A DNA stretch of 64,000 nt from Pycnopodia helianthoides (lineage: Eukaryota; Echinodermata; Asteroidea; Forcipulatida; Asteriidae), in the NCBI GenBank assembly GCA_032158295.1, contig CM063244.1, forward strand, positions 24,963,930-25,027,929. The letters run 5' to 3'. The notes below the pieces were generated by a model. That model saw only the letters and a list, made by a program, of their open reading frames with translations, did no database searches and had not been told where the DNA came from. Below, piece after piece: positions 1 to 11,965 of the stretch (positions are counted from its first letter, which is position 1; each line of letters begins with the position of its first letter). Both the position numbers and the translations under genes were made by a program.

Positions 1-199
1 GAATAATCTTCCTCTGTGATGATTTGCTGCATGCGTGACCTGAGGTCGGAGTTGATTCCGGAAGGAGTAAACACATATCAACAAAGGACGTTGATTGCAG
101 AAAGGTCAAGTATAATTGTGAAGTATAAAGGTAATGATGGGTGAGGTCGGGTAGATAACTGTTTATTCAAAACAATCAGCTTTTAACCACCTTTATCCA

Positions 200-600
200 C
201 AGCCAATAATCAATTTTCCTCCGTATAGCCAATAGTCAATTTCCCTCCATAACCAATTTCCCTACACAGCCAATAATCAATTTTCCTCCGTAGCCAATAA
301 TCAATTTTCCCTCCACAGCCAATAATCAAGTTTCCCTCCACAGCCAATAATCAAGTTTCCCTCCACAGCCAATAATCATTTTTCCCTCCACAGCCAATGA
401 TCAATTTTCCTCCACAGCCAATAATCAATGTTTCCCTCCACAACCAATAATCAATTTCCTTCCACAGTCAATAATCAATTTCCCTCCAAAGCTAATAGTT
501 AGTTTCCCTCCGTAGCCAATAATCGGTTTCCCTCCGTAGCCAATAGTCAATTTTCCCTCCATGGTCATTAATCAGTTTCCCTCCTCAGCCGATAACCCGT
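200..600. repeat. Minisatellite, about 24-25 bp unit, about 16 copies
   Basis: Consecutive degenerate units of the form cagccaataatcaatttccc plus tcca. Several units differ by 1-3 bases or small indels. CCAAT-like words recur because of the unit, not as a promoter. Confidence 0.9.
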
Positions 601-639
601 TATTTTTATCATCCTACCTGCAGGATAACTGTTTCCTTG

Positions 640-1490
640 CTGGTAAATATCAAGTAAGCTGAGGTGAGTTGGTAACTGATCCTGTACGCTAATCTTTATG
701 TGTGAGTTTTCTTCAAAATATGCAGGAAGTTTTCTCTCTGGCGAACCTGTGGATTTTGTGCGTGACGAGAAAACCGGTAAAGTGTCGGGATAATCAAGAA
801 AGCTGAGGTGAGGTGAGACGGTAATAATTGACTCGAATGATTCTATGCGCTGAATTGATTACTTCAGTTCTAATACCAGGGTTCTGCCCAGGATTTCTTT
901 AGTGGTGGAAAAATGTTTCCCTGGAAACCATTGCGAGATGCAGTTACACGGTAGATCATATAAATAGACTCAAATCAAAGAAGTGCTCAAAATTCATGGC
1001 TTCGGATACCATTTTTACTGGTAAATACCAATTTTACATTTCGTTGAAAACAATTGAAAAGAAATTGCAATTGTCATTTTGAACATTTAAAAAATGTGTG
1101 GTGGTCGGAAACAGAGACATTTCTGACAGTGGTGGTTGGGGAATCCTGAGTGCCGGGCGGGTTTTCCGGCACCGACCACTGTGGGCAGAAATTTTCTTTC
1201 ATAGTTTTGAAGCAGGTAATGGCTACCGATAAAACCAGTTCTCCCCTGAAACTTTGCGTACGTTGCAAAACTTGTAGTGAAGTATTGGGATCAAGTAAGC
1301 CAAGGTGAGCTCACTGGTATGACTTGAGCAACTCTTGTATACTAATATTTGTTTGTGAGGTTTTTCCTCTTTATTATGTCAAGCAGATAATGGCTGAAGT
1401 TTGATTTAAAAGGATGACGGCTCTGTCGTCCACTTTCTGACTGTTGCGTGCGTGACGAGAAGACAGGTAACGTATCCGGTAACAAGTGAA
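640..1490. repeat. Degenerate duplicated modules
   Basis: Similar stretches at about 650-800 and 1289-1480 share atcaagtaagc, a gtgag-rich segment, and gtgcgtgacgagaa before a gta. A third partial copy starts near 780. In the first copy a 51-base segment between atgcag and gtaaag is open in phase 1, but the other copy has stops. A 310-bp interspersed repeat sits between them. Confidence 0.5.
881..1190 (+). repeat. Interspersed repeat R1, about 310 bp (inverted relative to 17870)
   Basis: Bounded by gttctgccca and tgggcagaa, an imperfect terminal inverted repeat. The reverse complement of nearly the whole segment recurs at 17870-18185, including the 'frame' gtggtggttggggaatcc. Confidence 0.8.
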
Positions 1491-3510
1491 ACGGTGAAAA
1501 ATTTGTTTTGATTTCTTAGTAATTATTAAAAAGAAAGACTTCATTTTGATTTTCACAAAGAACTCTGCGCGAAACCATCACAAGATTTCACAACTTAATA
1601 TTACATCTTTTTGGCGGCTGTTATCTGGGGATGTTATACACGTAGACCTACTATGGTCCGTTGATGGAATTGCTGCTGGTCTCTGTAGTGTAGCTCGTGA
1701 GCTAAAGGAAGGATTACTTTTTTTTTTCACAAACAAATTCCAAGCAAGATCATCAATAGATTTAAAAACCTAAATGTTTTTTTAAGGGCTGGATGTACAC
1801 ACTAGAATTATGGTTTGACGATTAAAATTGTTTTGCGCTGTAATTCTACGTGAGCTATTTCTTCTTAGTATCCTGAAGTGAACAAATTTCCAACTGGCTA
1901 AAAACAAGATGCGCATTTAGCTCAACAAATCAATAGCTATCTTTCTGACATTGTTATATTGTAAGTTTCCCTTTTTTAATTTGTTTATAGCTGTCTCATC
2001 GCAGTGAGATGCCAACTGAACCGTCCCTTCTTCACAAGTCAATCTGATGGACAGTGATGATGGTGCCATAGCAGAGTGACTACAGAAAGTCTCCATGATG
2101 TTAACTGGAAGTAAACTATTTTAAGGAAGTGAAAGTATCAGAATAAACTCTCACGCTTACACCATCGTTTACAACAGTACATTTTATAATTGGCATTTTT
2201 TTTGGGGGGGGGGGGTGAACAAAATCCCTTTCAAATCGTATCAAACATCGGATAAGAGCCCTTCGTGGAAGCCATCTGTCGAAGACATGATTGATGATAG
2301 CTAGGAGTGGCTATTAGCCCAAAAGCCAAGAGAGTTATTTGACTACCCCTGTAGGAATTCTTAAAGGGGAGGTCATTAATGGATGTAACTATTTATTTAA
2401 ATATTGTTTTTCTTCAAAGAATCAACCTACGGTAATTTCCATTGTCCATGCTATTTTGCTAGGTCCAAAAAGGGGAACCTTGGACTTTTTTTCAAATTTT
2501 CAGCCACGAACATTTGTTTACAAACAGACTGTTTAAAACAGTACCATGGCATCTTTGAGTGTTTTAATTGTTGCAATGTGACCAGTTTGTCACCGAGGCT
2601 CCCGAATCTGGGGATTGGGTTATATGTGGTTGTATGGAAGTTCTCTTGCGAAGCCTTATTCGGGCATAGTCTGGCATGAATTTCTAAATAGTAGATAGTA
2701 TTGAAAACATAATTGAATTGAAAGTATAATTGAAAACAGTTTTGATTGTTACCGTGGAAAATACAACAGTCAAATAAACAATAATCGTCAAAATAAAAAG
2801 ACCATCTATTTAACATAGCGCCCTCATTGTCCGTGGCTGCCAAATAAGGGGCGTATCCAAAGTGACTGCAAAAGTGGGGCGACATTATTTTCTGTTTGCA
2901 TTGGCTCTTTGCTATTCGCTTGGCTTTACTAGTCCAACTATCATTTAAAGATAGATTTTACCCCATTAATATGTTGTATTATTTACAAATATAAATACCA
3001 GACTTGGCATTAGACAAAACTCTTCCGAAAAACTAATCAATAACCCCGACACGGACGATCAGCGATCAGCAACGCAACTAATTGCTTTTAAGACAGGTAC
3101 CATAACAACAGATTTGACAGTTGTACCATTGGGAGAGTAAGTCAGGGTGTCTGTCCTGCGTGTGCATGTACAATTTTGGGTGAAAATATTGTGTTTTTTT
3201 GCAGTTCCTTCCTCCGTGTTTTTAACACTCACCTGTGCTGCATGCAATAGTGAAGCAAACTGTGTCATTTAACAAGACAACTTGCACGATGGATTGATGA
3301 TATAGCTGAGGACAACGTGCAACCCTACCTGCATCTGGTAATTCCTTTTAAATATTTTATTTATTCATTGATTAAGAAAAAAGAATGATTTGAAACTTTG
3401 CATGGTGAAGCAAGTTACTCATGTCCGAACTCAAAACTCAGACAACAGTGGAACGAACCTCATATAGTTCTAGGAGTACAATCAAGTAATTTTATTCTAT
3501 CTCTCTTGAT
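1491..3510. other. No gene seen
   Basis: AT-rich sequence with short random ORFs on both strands, homopolymer runs (poly-T at 1719-1727, poly-G near 2205), and no domain-like translation or splice-site pairs with coding between. Confidence 0.6.
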
Positions 3511-3596
3511 GAGCTGTGGTGGTTCTGAGAAGAACTGGTGGTTTAACGGAACGACCTTAACTAAACCACAGGTTTTTCTCAGAACCACCACAGCTC
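3511..3596. repeat. Short foldback (hairpin) element
   Basis: The 20 bases from 3511 (gagctgtggtggttctgaga) pair with their reverse complement ending at 3596, with a further internal pairing of ggtggttta. The total is 86 bp. Confidence 0.8.
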
Positions 3597-4653
3597 TGAC
3601 TCCGAGCTCATTACTGGCTGCCTCCGTACAGTACAATGTTTTGGGGACAGTTTGGACATCTGCCTGGCGTATGTTGGGTCTGAGTGAACGCTGATGTGTT
3701 TGTTGGTACCACTGTACAATTGCCAATCAACAAACTACAAAGACCTCAGAAACAGAGTCGTGAGATACTTATATTTAAACTCACCAAATGAACACAGGAG
3801 ATGTTGCTGTTTAATAATAATGTGGTGGTACGGTTTTGTCAGATACATTTCTTAAAAAAAGAAAAACATTTCGGCTAAAAATCTCAATCGATGTCCTAAT
3901 TAGATCGTGCAAATTTTGTTGACTCGTGGAGCGCATTTTTAGGATTTGCACAATCTGAAGATTGCTCTCTGAAGACAGGTCGGGGAAAATAATTGATTTT
4001 TTGAGGCTTTGTCCTTTTTTAAACAAATTTATTACATTAAATTATTATTTTTTGTTTGATTTCTTCCTTAAAATCTGTTTTTATCGATTCAGTCATTTTA
4101 AGCATTAGGTTTTCACGGTGCTAATGGTCTAGGCCCAATTTTATTGAGCGAGGCCTACTTATTTAGCACAAAAAATGCTAAGCACAACAAAATTATGCTC
4201 ACCAAAATAAAATTACCTGCCAATTAATTACCATGTCAAATTGACCATCTTTGACTGATGTCCTTGATTAATATTTTGCTCAATTAAGTAGCACTAGCAG
4301 AACATTTTTCAGTGCAATTTTTTGCTACGGAACTCCATCAAACTGGGCCTTTAATTGCGATCTACTCATAGCCTTTGATCCTCCCGACAGTCATAGATTG
4401 TCAGTGGATCGATGGTTATGATTAGGCCTATCGCAACAAGTTGTGATATTCATAACCCTCCATCCTCCTGACAGTAGCAGACCAGAGGGTTGTGAAGTAA
4501 AGCGCATAATTTAATAATAGTCGGGCGCATAACTAATTTTGACAATTTTTGTCAGACCAGTGACCAGATTTGGCAAATTTTTAATTTTACCACTTTCAAA
4601 AATCAAAAACACGTTCTGAGAACACGAATTTGATGTTATTAAATTTAGAGCAC

Positions 4654-5039
4654 TTAAAGACACTGGACACTATTGGTAATTGTCAAAGACCAGTCTTCTC
4701 ACTTGGTGTATCTCAACATATGGATAAAATAACAAACCTGTAAAAACTTGAGCTCAATTGGTCGTGGAAGTTGCGAGATAACTATGAAAGAAAAAACACC
4801 CTTGTCACACGAAGTTGTGTGCTTTCAGATGGTTGATTTCGAGACCTCAAAATCTAATTCTGAGGTCTCGAAATCAAATTCATGGAAAATTACTTCTTTC
4901 TCGAAAACTATGTCACTTCAGAGGGAGCCGTTTTTCACAATGTTTTATACTGTCAACCTCTCCCCATTACTCGTTACCAAGTAAGGTTTTATGCTAATAA
5001 TTATTTTGAGTAATTACCAATGGTGTCCACTGCCTTTAA
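4654..5039 (+). mobile_element. TTAA-ended MITE, family A copy 1
   Basis: Starts ttaaagacactggacac and ends gtgtccactgcctttaa, a terminal inverted repeat of about 28 bp with TTAA at both ends. It has internal hairpin arms around ttcgagacctc. Four other copies occur in the window. Confidence 0.9.
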
Positions 5040-5803
5040 AACATCATGATAAAAAAAAAAAAAATTGCAGAAAAAAACGACCACAAACTAAAACAAGATC
5101 TTGACTAATCAGCATAAACCAAACCGTCAAGCTCCCTCTCTCCCACCCTCTAGATACATCGCTAATTAGTATCTTGAAGGTTAAATCATTAATATCGTTA
5201 CATGTACATGTACTGTAGCTTTAGGCCAAATTTTTAAAAAACACGTTTAGCATCCCCGCCCGCTTCCTTTTTAGAGGCCGCCTCTTTTTTTTAAATTTTT
5301 TTTTTTGAAAGAATATTTTTTAACAATCTCTCATGAAAAAAATAATTTTAAAATAAACAAGATTGTATTTTTAGACTGTAGCACACTGAAAAAACACAGA
5401 ATAACGCTGGCAACCATCCTGAAAATTAGCCCGGCCAGTTGTCTTGAAGAATGTGTCAGGCGGCCTTTTTTGAAGGGGAAAAAAAAAGGACCTTCGTTTT
5501 TTCAAAAAGGCAGGACGCTAAACATGTTTTAAATTTCTTTTGGCCTTACACTAATGATTTTAATTAGCATGATCAGTCAAGAACCAACATGTTTGTTATT
5601 GAGTATTGCTGCCTTAATGAAAGTGTTATCGTGCAATATTAGATCTGAGGCATCCTGTGCTTCTGTTGACTTGCAAACTAGCTGTGGTGAACAGAGCTCC
5701 TTGGTCAGGTCACGTCCCGTACATGTACATGAAGACATATGAGGGATGTGGCCAAGAGCTACATGTATGATCCTTGCAGCTCTGACTTACTTGTCATGAT
5801 TAT
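5040..5803. other. No gene seen
   Basis: Unique-looking AT-rich sequence with poly-A and poly-T runs. Short ORFs have no recognisable content. Confidence 0.5.
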
Positions 5804-6196
5804 TTTAGGAACATTACAGAATTGGTTTTTGCTAACAAAACAGTTGCTTGCAGTGTAAGCACTTTATGTAATCCACCATATACATAAACTGACAAACCTG
5901 TCGAAGTTTGAGATCGATCCGCCATCTGGGTCACGAGAAAATAGTGAAAAGCCGATTACACATTTGCATGAAATCATATAGATTCAACAAATGAATAAAA
6001 CGCTCACTGAGCGATAAACTCCAATCGGAAAATTAGTTTATTCATTTCTCATCAAATATGGCATTTCAGACAGAAGTATTTCAAGGGATGTTTTCTACTA
6101 TCATCATCATTAGACCGTGTAAGTTTTATGTAAATCTGTGATCAAAAAGTATATTTTACAAGTTTTTTTCTTACCAATTCTGTAATGTTCCTTTAA
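5804..6196 (+). mobile_element. TTAA-ended MITE, family C copy 1
   Basis: Ends ggaacattacagaattggt and its reverse complement accaattctgtaatgttcc followed by TTTAA. Full-length copies recur at 21242 and 35842. Confidence 0.9.
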
Positions 6197-6494
6197 ACTC
6201 TGTCCGTCAGTACCCGAACCTTTGAGAGGATGGTTATGATCATCGCAATGTAGACTTACCAGCTCAGGAAAAAAAGATGACAAATCCAACCACCACTTTT
6301 ACTCATTATGACCAAAATAGTATCTCATTAATCCCCAGAATAGTTAAGATATTTTTGTGTTTATTTACAAAGAGTGAAAAGGTAGTTTTTGGTTGTATTA
6401 TATACCACCAACTTGTTAAAATAAAGGTTCTCCCGGCCAATTTCAACAAAAATTAATTCAATTTCGTTTGAAAATGAATTGCTGCATCAAGCGA

Positions 6495-6574
6495 AGACTT
6501 GACCGGGACTTGAACCTACACTCGGCTGATCAGAAGAGATCGAGGCCATTGCTCTTAACGACACGACACGCCAC
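6495..6574 (-). mobile_element. Fragment of tRNA-Leu-derived SINE
   Basis: Minus-strand similarity to the 5' tRNA-like part of the SINE at 39904, including gaccgggacttgaacc (reverse of box B) and the terminal acgacacgccac. Confidence 0.65.
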
Positions 6575-6831
6575 ATTAGTTGTACATGTCTAAAAAGCAT
6601 CATTATGAAGGTTTACATTGTTTAACAAAAATTTCTCATTAATGGTCTCTTTCATTACATTGAATCTATTGTGAAATAGTGAAAATTAAACTTATATGTG
6701 TATTATTGCCATAATTTGTGTCCAGCGTGAACTGATATTTTTACTAAAGAGAAGCTAGTTACTCTCAACAATAGATACGCACAAAAAGAGAATGGTATGT
6801 TTTTAGGGTTAGATAAATCCTGGGCCCAATT

Positions 6832-7278
6832 TCATAAAGTCTGTAAGCAGACATTTTATGCTTAACGGTGCAGCCCTTAGCACAGTATCTATTTTTATAA
6901 ACACTGCTCAAGCACGTAAGCAAAGCAAAAGGCACATAAACTTGCCAGCGGTTCTTGTAAGCAGATGAATTATAAATCCATTGTGAATGCACACATGCAC
7001 TGGGAAATCTTCTCGATTGTTTATGAAATACACTTTTGCTCACGCATGTATTTCTGCTATACATGTAGTAAGCACAAAATTTGCATACTGGTAAACAGGT
7101 TGAAGCTGTAAGCACAACAACTTGCAAGCACAAAAAACTGTTGCTTAGCAAAAATAGGTTACCAGCCAGAATACCATACAGTTGCCATTGCTGGGACTGG
7201 TTCCCCACTCATTTCTTTCTTGGCAAAGAAATTTGCTAAGCAGATGTTCCTACTTAACAGCTGTATGAAATCGGGCCC
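6832..7278. mobile_element. Palindromic repeat, family F (gggccc-ended)
   Basis: Starts gggcccaatttcata and ends gaaatcgggccc. Internal words (taagcagaca, gcttagcaaaaat) repeat in both orientations. A common foldback family in this window; the minus-strand ORF inside it is not a gene. Confidence 0.75.
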
Positions 7279-9310
7279 AGTACAGATGGGCATTCTTCAG
7301 AGCTACCTTGAACCATCATTACTGGGGGATGAGGCTTAGCTGCTTAAAAATATGCTTGAGTTCATAAAGCTGCTTAAGCAGAAAAGTTTGCTTAACAATT
7401 TTCTGCTAGGCAAAAATTAAGCAGGAAACCAGTCACAGATGGCACATAATTGGCGTGGTATTTTGGCTGGTTCTGTTGAGCATCGATTGTTGTGAGCATC
7501 TAAGCAGCTCTATAAAAACTGGGCCGTAGGTTTTATTCCACCAAGTGCTTCTAAAAGGAAGAAGTGTTCTTAAGAGGTGTATCAATACTGTTTGCAAGGC
7601 CAAGTGTGATGTCACAATTCACCCTTTAGAGACCATAGCGGCCGGAAACGGCTTGTACCAGAGTGCCCACAGCGGCTGCAAATGGCTGCAAGATCTGACC
7701 TACTTCCATTCAACCAATAAGGTCAAAGTAAAGTTTATGTCCTAAATTGACATTTTCCAATGTTTTCTGTGTGTTTCTAGAACAAAACCACATTCTGTTT
7801 CATATAATTTTTCAGAAACTTCTACAAGAAACAAATTGTGTCAAAAAATCAACAATATTAGACATATCTGGGCGTAATGGTGGTGACGATTTTACAGAAT
7901 TGAACGGTCTCTAAACCATTGCAATATGACAATTCAACTCTGAATCTTAGTGTTTTGTGAGTTGAGCTCATTTAAAAAAAATAAGGAACTTGAGGAGCTG
8001 CAATAGATAGGTTGCAGTATGACATAAATCGGCCATCTTTACAGGCATGTTTAGAACAAACAGTGGTGCGTTTCGTGTGAGAATGGCGTGCAACACGTGC
8101 GCATTTCACAAAAACTCATTGCAGATTGGTTAGTGAACAACGCGGCTGCGTTAATAAGTTGAGCGTTTGACGCACCTGCAAGCCAAAATGCAAATTGCCC
8201 GTAAAGATGGCGTCTACTGGGAACTAACTATTGGTCAAAATGTAACCTCGATGTCACCGAAGGAAAGCAAGACCAAGAACTCTGTGTTTTAGTTATCAGA
8301 CAAACGCGAGTGGAATGCGGAAAAATATAACTCTTGCTGCATCCCATATCGCCACGTTGGACATGGGAAGCAGATGTGCTATTATTGTTCTGTACTCCAC
8401 GAGTGCACTTGATAAAAAATTTATCTTCAAGCAAACTTGTCACACAGCTTAGAAATAGCACAATACACGGAGTAAGAAGAGCGCGCTACACGGGGTGTGA
8501 TATCGACGGTGCATTATGGTTTAATATTATGTGTTGTTTGCCATGGAGCGGCCAATCAGAATCGAGGATTCAAGAGTCGAGGAAGGCGTCTTCAGAGACC
8601 TAGCAATGGATACTTATAATTAAAAGAAGTGTTGTCTACAGTGTGACAACACCGACAGAGGAACACCAGGGACATAGATTAAACTGACATGAAAAACCTT
8701 AATAATGAATAAGAAATCCTAATGGGAAAAACAGCAATGAGATGTGGACAATCCTTATGAATCATTCTGCCACCACTCTAGGTCATGTTCCTTGTCTCCA
8801 ATAACAGTAATGAGTTCTAATAGTCATTGTGCAAAAAGGAACCAGACTGTTTCTCTTCCAGCCTCGGTTTGGTTACTTTGATTTGAATGGGATAAAATCA
8901 AGATGGCCGCACCATAAAACAAGGCTCCTTTTGCCTCACTTAGCGCATAAAGGGAGGGCTCCAAAAACAACAAATCGTCGGCTCAGTGCTATAAGGTCGT
9001 AATTGCAATTTACATCTTTTAATGATCAAAGGGTTGTTAATAAAGAGAAAAATTGCATACAAGTTTAAACCGAATACATCAAAGTCTCCGAGTAAATTAT
9101 TTTCTTAGAAACTGAATATTTCTTTTTGCCGACAATTACTTTGGAGACCACTCTGGATGGCTAAACTCCATCTACCGGGAGCTACTTGCAATCCATTTGA
9201 TGAAATCCATACAAGCTGCACCAACGACCTTATAGTCCTTAGCTGATGAAACGTGACCCTCAAAATGTTGCAATACATGTAGATTGTTCCTGAAAATGTA
9301 GTCACACATG
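7279..9310. other. No gene seen; repeat debris
   Basis: Holds a family F remnant (about 7345-7530), a block at 7610-7765 resembling 12570-13105, and a block at 8765-8920 resembling 47505-47655. Short ORFs have no domain-like content. Confidence 0.55.
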
Positions 9311-9702
9311 TTAAAGGCACTGGACACTATTGGTAATTACTCAAAATAATTGTTAGCATAAAAACTTACTTGGTAACGAGCAATGGAGAGCTGTTGATAG
9401 TATAAAACGGCTCCCTCTGAAGTAACGTAGTTTTTTGAGAAAGAAGTAATTTCTCAGTAAAATATTTGAATTGATTTTGAGACCTCACGCGTGAGGTCTG
9501 GAAATCGAAATCAAGCATCTGAAAGCACACAACTTCGTGTGACAACATGGCCAAAGGTGTTTTTTCTTCCATTATTATCTCGCAACTTCGACGACCAATT
9601 GAGTTCAAATTTTCACAGGTGTGTTATTTAGTGCATATGTTGACATACACCAGTGAGAAGACTGGTCTTTGGCAATTACCAAAGGTGTCCAGTGTTCTTT
9701 AA
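9311..9702 (-). mobile_element. TTAA-ended MITE, family A copy 2
   Basis: Begins ttaaaggcactggacac and ends ggtgtccagtgttctttaa. Relative to the copy at 4654 the interior is inverted. Confidence 0.88.
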
Positions 9703-10239
9703 CAGCAACTACGTATTAATGCTGTTAAAATGCAGTTAAAATTTGTACTTATTGGTGAATAGATAAGATTTTAACAAACATGCGATGAAAACACAAAACT
9801 AAAAAGGTGCTAAAAAGGAGTTTATACCTGCATTAGTTGCGTAAAGGCTGGAATTTTCGCAAGTCGATAAAAAAAAATTAAAAATAGACTAACTTCTAAC
9901 TTGAAAAAAATAAGATATCATTTTTGAATTTCATATGATCTCATAAAATTATTTGTAGAACAAATTTGTTTAAACCCAAGATTTGCCACAGTTTTTAAAA
10001 CCCTAAGGAGGGCCTTTGTACATAAATACGATATGTCACACAATAGTGTTTTTTTTTTGTTTAGAACGAGATAAACACTACATCAAAGACTACAGAGCGC
10101 CAAAGGTGCAAGATGAGGAACTTGTTGGAACATGAAATACTCATGGGCTGCATTTCAGCAAGCAAATGTTTTGTTACATCATTGATGGCAACGGTCATCA
10201 GGCCTGGAATTACACGGAGGCCATGGCCTCTGTTGCCCT

Positions 10240-10481
10240 GGGCCCAATTTCATAGAGCTGCTAAGCACAACAATTTGCTTAGCATGAAATTTCTTCCTTG
10301 ATAAAAACAGGGTTACCAACCAAATTTTCATGTGTTGCATATTGCTTGTTACTGGTATTCAGCTGTTGTTTGCTTATCCTGAAAATCATGTGGAAATTTG
10401 GTTGGTAATCCTGTTTTTATCAATTAAGAAGTTTCATGCTAAGCAAATTGTTGTGCTTAGCAGCTCTATGAAATTGGGCCC
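10240..10481. mobile_element. Near-perfect 242-bp palindrome, family F
   Basis: The left arm gggcccaatttcatagagct is mirrored at the right end. The arms extend through gctaagcacaacaatttgct and, with few mismatches, to the centre near 10360. Confidence 0.9.
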
Positions 10482-10766
10482 TGGTCTTGGCCTTGGCCTT
10501 GGTGCCCCCTCAAAAGTTTCCAATAGACTCTAAGATTTTCCAATGGAAGTGCCCTTTGCAAAATGCAAATGGCCTTGCCCTCTTAAAGATGAAATTCCAG
10601 GCCTTGGTCATTGTCTGCACTGATCTATTGTTGCAGCAAAAGAGTTGCTTGCTACCAGTGTACATTTCACATTTCAGCCCGAGTTCCCCATCTTGCGCCT
10701 TTAGCACTCTATTTGCCCTTTGCGCGGTCAGCCATTTGCGTGTAGATGTGAATAGAAGCGTTGTAT

Positions 10767-11062
10767 AGACCTTTCTATTGCAACGTTTTTTGCCAACCGA
10801 GATCGGAAAACTATAGAAAGCCATAAATGCAAAACAAAAACGGATAGCCACAGTTTTTAACAATGTTACACAAATATTCAAAAATGGTGTTGAATTTGTT
10901 GGAAACAAAGCAACCAATCATGAGAAGATCTTTACTTAATTGAAAGTTTGCAGAAAATGTTGAATTGTGTTGAAACATCTGTTAACACGATTGAGTGTTT
11001 TGCTAACATTCGGCCTTCCATGCCAACCAGTGCGGTTTGTTTATCAACAATGGAAAGGTCTA
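10767..11062. mobile_element. TA-flanked MITE
   Basis: Terminal inverted repeats tagacctttctattg and caatggaaaggtcta with TA on each flank, about 296 bp, no coding sequence. Suggests a Tc1/mariner-type non-autonomous element. Confidence 0.7.
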
Positions 11063-11674
11063 TAACTCTGTATTGTCACGGTAACGTTTGACACTTTCAT
11101 CCAAACAGATACATCAATACAATACGAATGAAGCATGAAGTCGAGGCTCTACACGCACATGGCGGGTCCGAATAGTCTTTGCTTTGCGTCACTAAAATGT
11201 TCAGTACAAATCTGGTCAATGCTGTGTTTTAGACATGATTATTATTACTATCTGATTCGTTGTAGAATTCCTGAAGATGAAGTGGTCCAAATACTAAACA
11301 GGTTGCAAGATTTGTACTCTACGTTAGCATACAATATTTGTATGCATGTATTTCATATTTGGCCCTTTGATTATTAGTGGTGTAAAAGGAACTTGTATAA
11401 ATATCATGCAGTTCATTCAAGAATGCAGACAAACGAGGAACTTTCCGATAGACTGTGCAAGTCTTGCGAGTATTTGAACTTTGAACAATATTGAGTTTTT
11501 TGTGTACGCGATTCTGTTTCTTCAGACACTTTAGTTTAACGTAGTTTGTGGCGATAACAGTTATTTTATATTGTTGGGAAAAATGAAATATTTGAAAGTA
11601 AAATAAATTTAACAAATAAACAAAGAAAACCCAGAGAATAGGACTTATCCTCCGTTTCTGTTTACTTGTAAACA

Positions 11675-11965
11675 GTCAGTTTCCCTTGTGGTTCATTACT
11701 TGACATTTAAATTAAAAAAGTCGCATCCCCTCATGGTGATCCCGTGGCTGCTGCTTCCCAGGTTGTATCGTAAACTTGCTACACGGCAGTTAACGGTTGC
11801 ATGGCTTCTGACTGGCATCCTCGAACAAAGATATTTACAAAATAGGGTGACCGCCAACATAGGGCTAGATAGCTCAGTTGATAGAGCGCCGGTACGTTAA
11901 TCCGGCGGTCGTTGGTTCAAATCCCGCTCTAGTCAATTTTTCTTTGTTCAACCCCAAAACCATAC
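11675..11965 (+). mobile_element. tRNA-derived SINE, family S2
   Basis: Contains gggctagatagctcagttga and gttggttcaaatcccgctct, RNA polymerase III box A and box B in tRNA spacing. A conserved upstream part (caaagatatttacaaaatag) and a tail tttttctttgttcaaccc follow the same order in other copies. The loop equivalent to an anticodon reads GTT, but the fold is imperfect, so it is not called a working tRNA gene. Confidence 0.85.

Noticed and set aside
2451..2885. 144-residue minus-strand open frame
   Set aside because: No domain-like content, no homologous repeat in the window and no splice or promoter context; consistent with chance in AT-rich DNA.
6765..7208. 147-residue minus-strand open frame
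   Set aside because: Lies almost entirely within a palindromic interspersed repeat (family F) found many times in the window.
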